Counted from the first letter of the stretch, positions 1 to 8,231 are shown. The stretch: DNA of 29,497 nt from Halanaerobiales bacterium (GCA_023128035.1 JAGMES010000046.1:1-29497); one strand, 5' to 3'. Notes: generated from the sequence alone by a model not told the origin. Made by a program: numbers and translations.

Positions 1-916
1 TTGATATCTTCTGATTCCTGGTATTTTAAAAATACAAAAAATAATTAAAACATATACATTTTTTGGTTATTATTATTCTACTTCAATTATACTATTATAA
101 GAAGAATAAGTCAACTTATTTTCACGGACTTAGTAGACTTTAAAGTCATTTTTAATGTAGTGCTATAACTATATTATCTCCCTTAAGGCTTAGCAGGAAT
201 ATTATTTAATGAGTAAAATATCATAGAAATAAATACTTTACTAATTAGATGATTCATCCACTAAAATATGTGTCAAGGTAATTATAATATAATTTTACAC
301 AATATGTGTGAAGCATATATAAGGAAACAACTCTATATGTTTTAATAGAATTTTTTATGAGAGAATCATTAGATACTATAATTAAATTCTACTCATTAAA
401 AACTTTAATATTTTGATTAATTAGTTTTTTATTTACTACCCATAAAAATCCGCAAATCGATATTAGGTACAGACCGTGAATTTAAAAGACAATTCAAATA
501 AGCTAAGTCAACCTAGCTCATTTACATCTTACTGCGATAGTATTAATGAAATTTGATAAAAGTAATCAAGTTAGGATAACTGAAAACCGTTTATGTAAAT
601 ATAAGGCTAACTGGTCTCCAAAAAAACAAAAATAATCTTTTTAAAAAGCTCAAAACCAACTCTTATTTCACTGAAATTCGGGTCATTAATACCAATGACT
701 CAAATGAATTTTAACTTTCAAATAATCCCAATTACACTAATTCAGCACCATTTAGTCTCTAATTTAAACAAAATTTACTTTTACAAAACATTAATAAGAT
801 CTTGAATAAAATTATAAGGGGAATCATGAAACTCTAAAAATTCATCTTATTATCATCTTACTTGAGAATTACCCATCAATAATGATTCACCTTACCTAAT
901 CCTAAATCATCTTTTA
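1..916. other. Gene-poor AT-rich stretch, no gene recognised
   Basis: Both strands are full of stop codons, and I see no reading frame with family resemblance, no tRNA or rRNA and no convincing terminator hairpin after the TetM-like gene that ends at 917. The composition is very AT-rich and looks like decayed intergenic DNA. Short inverted motifs occur (for example around 505-520), but none is long enough to claim. Confidence 0.5.
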
Positions 917-2869
917 CTACAAACAATGCATTTTACTTTCCGCTTCATCCCATATTACTGTATAGCCTTGTCCTTTAGAACAAAAGATGGAAGATGAAGT
1001 ATATTCAGGATCAGCAGATTTGTTATAGCCCTTTCTTTCAACCACTTCTTCTGTGTTATGACAAATATCATATCCACCAAATAATAAGCTTAGTCTACCT
1101 TTACCCTTTGTAAAAGAGGCTAACTTTGTACTATAATTCATAAAAGTGGCTACTGGAACTTTTCCCGTTATTATTGCCTTTTCACCAACAACTTTTGGTG
1201 AGTTAAAACTTCCATAGCAATACTGTAAATCTGATAACACTCTGCTAACATGGTCTAACTCCACTTTGATTTTAAATTCATAATACGGTTCAAGTAAGAC
1301 ATTGTTTGCTTTTTCTAGTCCTTGTCTTAATGCTCTATAGGTAGCTTCTCTAAAATCACCACCACTTGTATGTTTATTATGGGCTTTACCTTTTAACAAT
1401 GTCACTCTTATGTCTGTAATCGACGAGCCTGTCAATAATCCATGATGCTCTCTCTCAAATATATGATGACGTACTAAGTTCTGATGTCCTTTTGTTAGCC
1501 AATCAGTATGACATTTATTATCAAAGATAATGCCACTATTTCTTTCTCCAGGCTCTAATTTAAGATGTACCTCTGCATAATGACCTAAAGGCTCAAAATG
1601 TCCATATCCGTTTACAGTAGTATCAATGGTTTCTTTATAGATAATTTCTGGGGTTCCAAATGTTACTATGAAACCAAAACGATCTTTTACTAGTTGCTCC
1701 AATACTTCTAACTGAATAATTCCCATAACATGAATATGTATTTCCTGTAAGGTTTCATCCCATTTAACATTCAAAGATGGATCTTCTGCCTCTAGAATTT
1801 TAAACCTTTTTAAAACATCTTTTTTATTTAAACTTGAATCAAATATTACTTTTGATTTTAAAGTTGTCACCATTTCATAAATTGCTTTTTCTTTTAAAGC
1901 TCCTATACCATCTCCTGCTGATGCTTTTGATAAACCATTTACTGCTACAACTTCTCCTGCTTTTACTTGATTTACAGTTGTAAATTTACTGCCATTATAT
2001 ATTCTCAGTTGAGTGATTTTTTCATGAATATCATTTTCACCATCGTTATAACACACTTCTTCTCGTATATTTAATATTCCGCTTAGCACTTTAATAAAGG
2101 TTGTTCTTACGCCATTTTCATCATAACGTATTTTATAGACCCTACCTGCAAATGATCCCTTTTCTGAGTAATTTGTAACGGTAAGGCTATCAAAACTCTC
2201 TAGAAAACTCATTATCCCTATATCTTGTAAAGCTGAGCCACTTGCGCATGGAAAGATCAGATTTTCTTTTATCATTGCTTTCATAATATCTAGCCACAGC
2301 TCAAAATCATAGTTCTCTTCCAAGTATTTTTCTAATAACACTTCATCTCTTTCTGCGATAAATTCTATTAAAGGCTCTTTCATCTTACCTTCAGTAAAGT
2401 TTTCTGTAATATCACAAACATTCTTTGTGAAATTCATTTTAATTTCTTCTATAACACTGCTCATATCTGCACCAATTCTATCTGATTTGTTTATAAAGAA
2501 AAATGTTGGAACATTATGTTTTCTAAGTAGTTGCCACACTGTCTCAGTATGAGCTTCAATCCCTTCGACTGCGCTGATAATAATTATAGCATAGTCCATT
2601 ACTTTGATTGCTCTTTCCATTTCAGGTGAGAAATCAACATGACCTGGAGTATCTAATAAATAATAACTTGAACCTTTATATGACATCACCGCTTGATCAG
2701 TAAAAATAGTAATTCCTCTTTGCTTTTCTATCTCATGAGTATCTAAGAAAGTATCCTGATGATCAACTCGCCCTCTTTGTCTGATACTTTTAGTGTGATA
2801 AAGTAGCTGTTCTGAAAATGTTGTTTTGCCAGCATCTACATGAGCTAACACACCTATGGTTTTATTCAT
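917..2869 (-). CDS. TetM/TetO-like ribosomal protection GTPase (EF-G superfamily)
   Basis: A 650-residue translational GTPase of the tetracycline ribosomal protection type, the usual length for Tet(M)/Tet(O) (about 640). The G-domain motifs are all visible: G1 AHVDAGKT (9-16), switch RGIT (51-54), G3 DTPGH (73-77) and G4 NKSD (127-130). EF-G-like domains II to V follow, and the C-terminus has several cysteines. Family members bind the ribosome and dislodge tetracycline with GTP hydrolysis. In this protein the domain IV tip loop, near residue 500, reads KAHNKHTSGGDFR and not the Ser-Pro-Val-Ser-Thr loop of Tet(M). It therefore belongs to a divergent branch whose drug phenotype cannot be assumed. 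The start is supported by an AGGTGAG ribosome binding site at normal spacing. It is a single-gene unit with no neighbour on the same strand within 35 bp downstream or upstream that looks functional. Confidence 0.85.
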   Translation of the reverse strand: MNKTIGVLAHVDAGKTTFSEQLLYHTKSIRQRGRVDHQDTFLDTHEIEKQRGITIFTDQAVMSYKGSSYYLLDTPGHVDFSPEMERAIKVMDYAIIIISAVEGIEAHTETVWQLLRKHNVPTFFFINKSDRIGADMSSVIEEIKMNFTKNVCDITENFTEGKMKEPLIEFIAERDEVLLEKYLEENYDFELWLDIMKAMIKENLIFPCASGSALQDIGIMSFLESFDSLTVTNYSEKGSFAGRVYKIRYDENGVRTTFIKVLSGILNIREEVCYNDGENDIHEKITQLRIYNGSKFTTVNQVKAGEVVAVNGLSKASAGDGIGALKEKAIYEMVTTLKSKVIFDSSLNKKDVLKRFKILEAEDPSLNVKWDETLQEIHIHVMGIIQLEVLEQLVKDRFGFIVTFGTPEIIYKETIDTTVNGYGHFEPLGHYAEVHLKLEPGERNSGIIFDNKCHTDWLTKGHQNLVRHHIFEREHHGLLTGSSITDIRVTLLKGKAHNKHTSGGDFREATYRALRQGLEKANNVLLEPYYEFKIKVELDHVSRVLSDLQYCYGSFNSPKVVGEKAIITGKVPVATFMNYSTKLASFTKGKGRLSLLFGGYDICHNTEEVVERKGYNKSADPEYTSSSIFCSKGQGYTVIWDEAESKMHCL

Positions 2870-2904
2870 TTTCTCACCTCATTTCTAGTAGTATTAAAAC
2901 GATT

Positions 2905-3790
2905 TTAGATATTCTGATAAATTTTCACTACATCTCTAATACAATAAGGGACAGTATTTAACATCTCCCACTTAGAGCTATCATCCATAGAGTTTACAAT
3001 GTTATTATTAGGTACAACATCCATTGCTAATTTTAAATCTCGCTCATAAAGAGAATCGATATTTTTTATCAGATTAAAACTTTTATCCATTTGCTTATTA
3101 ATACTTTCTAAAAAAAACTTTATCCACTGATTCAAATTTTCTTTTGATCTAGTCTCATTTAATAACCTATAATATGATTACCCCACAAAAAGTATTTTAG
3201 TCGCACTTGCATACCATATAAAGTAATGACCTCGCCAATTCAGTATTTTATATGGTATGCAAGCTCTTGTGCGACTACTTTTTGTGGGGTAATCATAATA
3301 TTTATGTTTATCTTTTTCTAAAGTTTCACTTATAAATAAATTTGGGCTATCTGATACTTTTTGATCAAATAGATATAGTGAAATTAATATTCTTCCTATT
3401 CTACCGTTCCCGTCTAAAAATGGATGAATCGTTTCACACTGAGCATGAATAATTGCGATTCTTACCAGAGGATGCAGACTATCAGTAGGTTCATTTATAT
3501 AATTATCTAAATTTGACATATATTCATCTACTCTTTGTGGAGGAGGCGGTACAAAGCTTGCTGTTTCAATAGTACATCCTTTTGGTCCGATAAAATTTTG
3601 AATCATTCTAAATTCGCCAAGAGCTCGATTTGCCCCTCTAACCCCATCACCTAAAAGTATCTTATGTAATTCTTCGAACATTCTTGTAAATATAGGTATT
3701 TGATTTAACAATCTTTCTCCATATTGGATTGCCTTTATGATAATTAAGAACTTCCTTTACATCGTTATTCTTTTCTTATTCCATTAATAT
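2905..3790 (-). pseudogene. Broken second copy of the Fic gene, split by a MITE
   Basis: This is a degraded homologue of the intact Fic gene at 5853-6938. It keeps the catalytic motif HPFLDGNGRIGR but carries many lesions. The first roughly 80 codons are missing. A TAA interrupts the frame near 3778. One extra base shifts the frame near 3731. A 119-bp palindromic element sits at 3176-3294. A deletion near 3000 removes the C-terminal winged-helix part and joins the gene to its former downstream flank. Two long reading frames remain (3178-3711 and 2905-3135). The first runs out through the MITE, so its last 40 residues are not Fic sequence. Identity to the intact copy is very high from about 3000 to 3640 and clearly lower from 3640 to 3785. 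Function is very unlikely. Confidence 0.85.
3176..3294. mobile_element. 119-bp palindromic MITE-like element
   Basis: The two ends are long, nearly perfect terminal inverted repeats. The outer 19 bases, starting GATTACCCCAC, match exactly, and the arms then continue with small gaps through GTCGCAC and TTGCATACCATATAAA. Nearly the whole element can fold into one hairpin. It has no coding capacity. It is flanked on both sides by ATAATAT (3169-3175 and 3295-3301). The uninterrupted target is present in the intact Fic copy near 6213-6227, where ATAATAT occurs once. This empty-site comparison identifies it as an insertion with a 7-bp target duplication. The parent transposase is not in the window. 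Confidence 0.88.
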
Positions 3791-3791
3791 G

Positions 3792-4694
3792 TTAAGTCCA
3801 TTTTCCATTTGTGCTATCCCAAGCTCCAAAGAATTCACTCTCATAAACTACAGCCATAAATGGTTCTCTAATGAATTCAATTAACATCTTTAGGACTATA
3901 TCAAAATCTAAATTTACCTGGATTATATTTTTTGCGAATACTTTCCACCTAGTCATGAGCTGATCTTCTTCAGATAACAATCCAACTTGTTCTAGAGTAT
4001 CTTTCTCATAAAGTCTTCCACGATTATTAAGCGTTTCTAAAAGCGCTTCTTGCAATTTTCGTCCTTCAAAGCCATAATGATTGGCTAAATAATAGATATC
4101 ATAAAAATCTTTCATTCTACTATTAAATTCCATCCTATCTATTATTGCATCCCACTTTTCAGCAATTGTTGATTCCAGTGAGTAGGTTAATACTTCTGGT
4201 TTTTCATAATCTTCTAGCTGCACTGCTAATTCTCTTATAACAGGTTTTGGAATAACAATATCTCCAACACCAAAATCAATGTCGAATGGTGTATTGGTAT
4301 TTCCAATTATCCCTCTCATTTTAACCCTAGCACCATGATATTGTTTATGCTGAGTTATAGAACTGATACCTTTAATCTCAAAGCATATAAATTCATTCTC
4401 TGTCTTAATGTTTATAATTCTTTGAACCATATTTACTACTTTATCGTTTTCATTTGATTGATTTCTCATTAGAAAATCTATATCCATAGTAGGTCTACTT
4501 TCAAAATTAGTCAGTGCAAAAAGAAAAAGTCCACCTTTTAACACTAGATTTTCCTGGTATTCTGAATGACTTAATCTTCTTAAAAATTCTTCTTGGCAAA
4601 ACAACTGTAATATCAATTGAAATGATAAACCTGATTTTTTTGATTTGTTTTTTAGTTTCTGTAATACTGATTTAGCAACATCCACTATAACCAC
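3792..4694 (-). CDS. abiEii: AbiEii/AbiGii-type nucleotidyltransferase toxin
   Basis: A 300-residue protein of the type IV toxin-antitoxin nucleotidyltransferase family, best known from phage abortive infection. Visible motifs fit the family: KGG (53-55), then RPTMDIDF with the metal-binding D71 and D73, a second acidic patch DIDFGVGD near 138, E179-K180, and RMKDFYDIY (193-201). Known homologues transfer nucleotides to RNA or protein targets and stop growth. Its start overlaps the end of the antitoxin gene upstream by 10 bp, so the two are translationally coupled. The stop lies next to the truncated end of the Fic pseudogene, so insertion or rearrangement of the AbiE module may have removed the 5' end of that gene. 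The substrate is not predictable. Confidence 0.88.
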   Translation of the reverse strand: MVIVDVAKSVLQKLKNKSKKSGLSFQLILQLFCQEEFLRRLSHSEYQENLVLKGGLFLFALTNFESRPTMDIDFLMRNQSNENDKVVNMVQRIINIKTENEFICFEIKGISSITQHKQYHGARVKMRGIIGNTNTPFDIDFGVGDIVIPKPVIRELAVQLEDYEKPEVLTYSLESTIAEKWDAIIDRMEFNSRMKDFYDIYYLANHYGFEGRKLQEALLETLNNRGRLYEKDTLEQVGLLSEEDQLMTRWKVFAKNIIQVNLDFDIVLKMLIEFIREPFMAVVYESEFFGAWDSTNGKWT

Positions 4695-5284
4695 ATCCCA
4701 ACTATTGTTTTTACTTTCTTCTCAGCTCTCATTTTTTTAGCATATTTCATAAGATTTGAAGTGTTTTTTTTCGGATCATTTACATAATTCATTACAGCTT
4801 GATTTACTAATTCTTTATCAATTTTATTTGAATTCCTAATAACATCGCAGATTGTTCTATCTCTATCAAAAATATTAATCTCCTGACCCTCATAAGTATC
4901 TTTAGTCTTACCAATACTCATAAATTTTTCATCAATGTAATAGGGTTTAACCTTAGGATAATCTATATTAAATCTTGGTCTTGCACTTCCTCTGACAACT
5001 GCAAGATGCCATTCATTTGGCGTTCTGTCTATATATCCATATATGAATAACGAAGAAATTAAATATATTACAGCATCCGGAAAAAGTCTGGTTATTATTG
5101 TAGCATCTGAAACAAATTCTTCATTCTGCCACTCATAATAACCTCTTTTTATCTTCACAATGATACCTTGATCTACAAGCTCTTTAAGTATTTTATGATG
5201 ATAGCCTGCTGCCTGAAATTCTGACGTCCTTATAACACCATTATGCTCATCAAATATTTTTTTGTATTCTTCATACTTACTCAT
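4685..5284 (-). CDS. abiEi: AbiEi-type antitoxin, winged-helix regulator
   Basis: A 199-residue protein. Its N-terminus (about 1-55) reads as a winged helix with RTSEFQAAG and KIKRGYYEW, which is typical of AbiEi antitoxins. The C-terminal part carries the family segment with FDRDRTICDVIR (near 138-150). AbiEi neutralises AbiEii and represses its own promoter. It is the first gene of the pair and overlaps abiEii by 10 bp. AAAGGAG precedes the ATG. The promoter at 5332-5360 has a perfect inverted repeat abutting the -35 box, which fits autorepression. Confidence 0.88.
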   Translation of the reverse strand: MSKYEEYKKIFDEHNGVIRTSEFQAAGYHHKILKELVDQGIIVKIKRGYYEWQNEEFVSDATIITRLFPDAVIYLISSLFIYGYIDRTPNEWHLAVVRGSARPRFNIDYPKVKPYYIDEKFMSIGKTKDTYEGQEINIFDRDRTICDVIRNSNKIDKELVNQAVMNYVNDPKKNTSNLMKYAKKMRAEKKVKTIVGMWL

Positions 5285-5331
5285 TGCAAAACTATCTCCT
5301 TTTTCATTTTTTAGTGTATACTTACGAATTA

Positions 5332-5360
5332 ATTATAAATGAAATCACTTGTCCAGTCAA
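5332..5360 (-). promoter_or_regulatory. Promoter of the abiEi-abiEii operon
   Basis: On the minus strand a -35 TTGACT (5355-5360) is followed by a 17-base spacer and a perfect -10 TATAAT (5332-5337), about 48 bases upstream of the abiEi start. The -35 box overlaps the end of the inverted repeat at 5359-5404. Confidence 0.75.
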
Positions 5361-5404
5361 TCAAAAATGTCTACATTAATAATTAAATGTAGACATTTTT
5401 GATT
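5359..5404. promoter_or_regulatory. Perfect 19-bp inverted repeat, probable AbiEi operator
   Basis: The arms at 5359-5377 and 5386-5404 are exact reverse complements (AATCAAAAATGTCTACATT) with an 8-base loop. The repeat touches the -35 box of the abiE promoter. AbiEi proteins of known systems bind inverted repeats at their own promoter, so an operator is the best reading. It could also act as a terminator for transcription arriving from the Fic gene. Confidence 0.65.
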
Positions 5405-5480
5405 TTGCTATTCATATGTTTTTTGATTTTTATTCATCAGCAAATTCATAATTAAATCCATGTCAACATATCCCTACATT

Positions 5481-5690
5481 TCATATTCTAAACCCTAATC
5501 TAGCAACGATCTCACCTTTCAACTGCTTATTCCTATAATTTGTTTTTGGCTCTTCGCTATATTGTGTGGGTAGCTCTATGGGATCCATTGACATTTTTAG
5601 ATACTTTGCTGCAGCTGTTATATCTTTTATTTCCCAAAACTCTTTGAGAGTAAGCTTCAAGTTATAAGCCTTAGCGGTTTTTAGATTCAT
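5481..5690 (-). pseudogene. Possible transposase C-terminal remnant (ISL3-like)
   Basis: A 69-residue frame whose first 30 residues (NLKTAKAYNLKLTLKEFWEI, then AAKYLK) resemble the region of ISL3-family transposases that reads NLKTARAY...LK before the conserved ATHSR segment. The rest does not match and seems out of frame. No terminal repeats are seen. It lies between the abiE promoter and the Fic repeat, where an old insertion would fit the rearranged structure. The identification is tentative, and this could be an unrelated short frame. Confidence 0.35.
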
Positions 5691-5722
5691 TTTTACAATT
5701 TGCCATCTTTTAATACTTAAAT

Positions 5723-5820
5723 TTCTGATAAATTTTCACTACATCTCTAATACAATAAGGGACAGTATTTAACATCTCCCACTTAGAGCTATCATTCATA
5801 AAATTTACAATGTTATAATA
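5723..5820. repeat. Direct repeat of the Fic downstream flank (copy at 2912-3006)
   Basis: About 95 bases starting TTCTGATAAATTTTCACTAC are repeated almost exactly at 2912-3006. Here they lie downstream of the intact Fic gene. At 2912 they are fused directly to the 3' part of the broken Fic gene. This shows that the duplicated unit included flanking DNA and not just the gene. Confidence 0.85.
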
Positions 5821-5852
5821 TGTATTTAAATTATTTGCTAAATTACAAAATA

Positions 5853-6938
5853 TTACCTAAATAAATCTAACAGATTATAATAATAGTACTTTCTCCCTCT
5901 AGATCTATCATCAGAATAGAGTAAATTTTTATCCTCTAACTGAGAAATATATCTTCTGCATGTTCCGTAAGGTATTCCTGTAAGTTCACTCATTTTATTT
6001 ATAGTAAATATTGGACTGCCAAACATAACATTCATAATTTTTACAATGTTATTATTAGATACAACATCCATTGCTAATTTTAAATCCCGCTCATAAAGAG
6101 AATCTATATTTTTTATCAGATTAAAACTTTTATCCATTTGCTTATTAATACTTTCTAAAAAAAACTTTATCCACTGATTCCAATTTTCTTTTGATCTAGT
6201 CTCATTTAATAACCTATAATATTTATGTTTATCTTTTTCTAAAGTTTCACTTATAAATAAATTTGGGCTATCTGATACTTTTTGATCAAATAGATATAGT
6301 GGAATTAATATTCTTCCTATTCTACCGTTCCCGTCTAAAAATGGATGAATCGTTTCAAACTGAGCATGAATAATTGCGATTCTTACCAGAGGATACAGAC
6401 TATCAGTAGGTTCATTTATATAATTATCTAAATTCGACATATATTCATCTACTCTTTGTGGAGGAGACGGTACAAAGCTTGCTGTTTCAATAGTACATCC
6501 TTTTGGTCCGATAAAATTTTGAATCATTCTAAATTCGCCAGGAGCTCGATTTGCTCCTCTAACACCATCACTTAATAGAATTTTATGTAGTTCCTTAAAC
6601 ATTCTTGTTGATATAGGTATTTGCGTTAATAATCTCTTTCCGTACTTTATTGCTTTATGGTAATTTAGAACTTCTTTAACATCATTATTTTTTTCTTTTT
6701 CTTCAACTTCAGATTCCAGGACTTCATCTAGTGTCACTTGTGTTCCCTCAATTTTTGTGGACTGAACTGCTTCATTTAATAATAAAGGATTCATTAAAAT
6801 TTCAGCATCAATCTTAGTTTTTTCTAACATAATCTGGTATTTACCAATATTCGTACTTGCCTGAATTAAATCATCATAAAAATATAGAGGATCAATTTTT
6901 TCTTTTAAAGGTAATTTATAAGGTGAAAAAGGTTTCAT
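5853..6938 (-). CDS. fic: Class II Fic family AMPylase-type protein with C-terminal winged helix
   Basis: A 361-residue Fic protein. The inhibitory helix motif S-T-K-I-E-G (S60, E64) near the N-terminus marks a class II Fic, in which this helix blocks ATP binding. The catalytic motif HPFLDGNGRIGR (198-209) is complete. Family members transfer AMP from ATP to a hydroxyl side chain of a target protein. The last 60 residues (ending in SRGRKYYYYNLLDLF) form a winged-helix-like DNA-binding end, so it may regulate its own gene. The frame is open from 6953, but the ATG at 6938 has GGGGGGTG at good spacing and is preferred. The promoter is at 6984-7012. A damaged copy lies at 2905-3790. The target is unknown. 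Confidence 0.88.
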   Translation of the reverse strand: MKPFSPYKLPLKEKIDPLYFYDDLIQASTNIGKYQIMLEKTKIDAEILMNPLLLNEAVQSTKIEGTQVTLDEVLESEVEEKEKNNDVKEVLNYHKAIKYGKRLLTQIPISTRMFKELHKILLSDGVRGANRAPGEFRMIQNFIGPKGCTIETASFVPSPPQRVDEYMSNLDNYINEPTDSLYPLVRIAIIHAQFETIHPFLDGNGRIGRILIPLYLFDQKVSDSPNLFISETLEKDKHKYYRLLNETRSKENWNQWIKFFLESINKQMDKSFNLIKNIDSLYERDLKLAMDVVSNNNIVKIMNVMFGSPIFTINKMSELTGIPYGTCRRYISQLEDKNLLYSDDRSRGRKYYYYNLLDLFR

Positions 6939-6983
6939 AGTGTCACCCCCCAAAATGGTTGCTTATTTTCATATTCTTACTTT

Positions 6984-7012
6984 AGTATAATCAAAAACAT
7001 AAATAATAGCAA
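6984..7012 (-). promoter_or_regulatory. Fic gene promoter
   Basis: On the minus strand TTGCTA (7007-7012), a 17-base spacer and TATACT (6984-6989) lie about 45 bases upstream of the preferred ATG. Confidence 0.6.
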
Positions 7013-7032
7013 CTATTTTCAAAAAAATAGTT
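7011..7032. promoter_or_regulatory. Inverted repeat at the Fic promoter -35
   Basis: AACTATTTT and AAAATAGTT are perfect 9-bp arms with a 4-base loop, touching the -35 box at 7007-7012. The position suits a repressor site, possibly for the Fic winged helix itself. The arms are AT-rich, so chance is not excluded. Confidence 0.4.
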
Positions 7033-7316
7033 TTATGAAAACAACAATACCCTTATTTTATTATAACCGCAAATTTTGAAAGTAACCCAACACACTTTAT
7101 ATTTACCTACCAATAATGATACGCTTCACCGTGGCGATCTAAATGGATAATCTTTCAATGCTACTTTTCCCTTATATTTGATATTTCGAATCGAGCGGTT
7201 TTAGTCGGACTACCCATGCTCTTTGTGATTACAGGTCTTTCAGTCTATTCAACCACCCTTGATAGACTAGTATGGAAGATGATAGGTACACTTGTAATTT
7301 GTTAAATGATCATATA
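7033..7316. other. Intergenic stretch with gene-remnant-like frames
   Basis: There is no intact gene here. On the minus strand around 7150-7240, frames that read like protein (for example KSMGSPTKTARFEISN) are broken by stops. They suggest a decayed coding sequence of unknown family. Confidence 0.35.
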
Positions 7317-7350
7317 GGAAAAACCCTCAGCATAGGATATGCTGAGGGTT
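7317..7350 (-). terminator. Rho-independent terminator downstream of purE
   Basis: A perfect 13-bp stem (7322-7334 with 7338-7350, AACCCTCAGCATA) with a GGA/TCC loop is followed on the minus strand by TTTTT. It lies about 310 bases after the purE stop and is the first strong terminator of the purD-purE unit. It may also be the last hairpin of the structured region described at 7351-7424. Confidence 0.75.
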
Positions 7351-7424
7351 CCCAGAAGCTATACCTTACACGGTCTACGGCTTCTTTTAAAAGTATTTAT
7401 TATACCCACCTTTAAAGCTGTGGG
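7351..7424 (-). ncRNA. Structured RNA region, IS200/IS605 right-end-like
   Basis: Read on the minus strand, a CCCAC/GTGGG hairpin (7405-7424) is followed by an AGAAGC/GCTTCT hairpin (7354-7385) that encloses CGTAGACCGTGTAAGG, then by the terminator hairpin at 7317-7350. Three consecutive hairpins ending in a GGGAACCCT stem recall the omega-RNA or right end of TnpB-carrying IS200/IS605-type elements. No TnpB or TnpA is recognisable nearby, so at most this is a remnant. It could equally be a long 3' untranslated region of the pur operon. Confidence 0.35.
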
Positions 7425-7661
7425 ACTTAATCTATTTCATTGCTTGCCTTTATTATGCACGAAAAACATCTCCATGTCAACCTTATACAACTTAATTAAT
7501 TTAAATCGTTCAATTTAGAAATCTCTTTACCTACTTTTAAATATACCATTAAAGTTCAGCCCATTAGCCAAAGCCTTTATTCGAGGTAATGATCAGTAAA
7601 ATTTAGATGCCACTGAAAGAATAGGTTCGCTTCTTGCTTAGTGGCCGAGAGTTATCACATA
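7425..7661. other. Intergenic DNA after purE
   Basis: There is no intact gene. Immediately after the purE stop, on the minus strand, GCCACT pairs with AGTGGC (7612-7648 region) around a smaller AAGAA/TTCTT pair, giving a possible 3' hairpin without a T-tract. Further left are broken frames only. Confidence 0.35.
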
Positions 7662-8180
7662 TTACATCTCTGCTAAATAAGCTTCATATCCAATCTTCTC
7701 AAGTCTCTCAGCCTTCTCATTCACTTTAACTTTCATCTCTTCTTTATATTTAACAATTGTTTCTCTGACTTTCAGATCACCAGTACCAATCATTTGAGCT
7801 GCAAGAATTCCTGCATTCGTCCCTCCATTTAAAGCCACTACAGCAACCGGTACACCAGATGGCATCTGAACCATAGAGTAAAGAGAATCTGCTCCACCTA
7901 ATGAAGAAGTAAGTATTGGAAGCCCAATAACAGGTAGAGGAGTAAAAGCGGCAATTACACCAGCCAAGTGTGCAGCTTTACCTGCACCAGCAATTATTAC
8001 TTTTAACCCTCTTTCATGAGCAGTTCGAGCATATTTTTCTGCACGTTCTGGAGTACGATGTGCTGAGATGATTGTCATTTCATAAGAAACATCTAGTTTT
8101 TCTAAAACAATAGCTACATCCTTCATTACTTTTAAATCTGAGTCACTACCCATCATAATTCCTACTAAAGGTTTGTCCAT
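7662..8180 (-). CDS. purE: N5-carboxyaminoimidazole ribonucleotide mutase
   Basis: A 172-residue class I PurE, the catalytic subunit that converts N5-CAIR to CAIR in cytosolic purine synthesis. The signature GSDSD (12-16), SAHRTPER (active-site His) and AGAGKAAHLAG are visible. The last differs slightly from the common GAGGAAHLPG loop. The long lysine- and glutamate-rich C-terminal tail is typical of Firmicute forms. It follows purD by 51 bases on the same strand, with its own AAAGGGGGA site, and is probably cotranscribed from the PurBox promoter at 9576-9604. No purK, which makes the N5-CAIR substrate, is present in the window. Confidence 0.95.
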   Translation of the reverse strand: MDKPLVGIMMGSDSDLKVMKDVAIVLEKLDVSYEMTIISAHRTPERAEKYARTAHERGLKVIIAGAGKAAHLAGVIAAFTPLPVIGLPILTSSLGGADSLYSMVQMPSGVPVAVVALNGGTNAGILAAQMIGTGDLKVRETIVKYKEEMKVKVNEKAERLEKIGYEAYLAEM

Positions 8181-8231
8181 CTTTGAGTTCCCCCTTTTTA
8201 ATCATTAAAAATTTATGTTAACAAAACCGAT

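Noticed and set aside
1..916. CRISPR repeats or tRNA genes in the AT-rich start
   Set aside because: There are no regularly spaced repeats and no cloverleaf or TTCGA-type T-loop.
3178..3711. A separate 177-residue Fic protein
   Set aside because: The last 40 residues are read from the MITE and the start is an internal codon. It is part of the Fic pseudogene.
5359..5404. The abiE inverted repeat as a MITE
   Set aside because: It is only 46 bases long, has no target duplication and sits exactly at a promoter, so an operator is more likely.
7425..8231. A purine riboswitch near purE or purD
   Set aside because: No purine aptamer core is seen upstream of purD, purE or purB. The PurBoxes explain the control.
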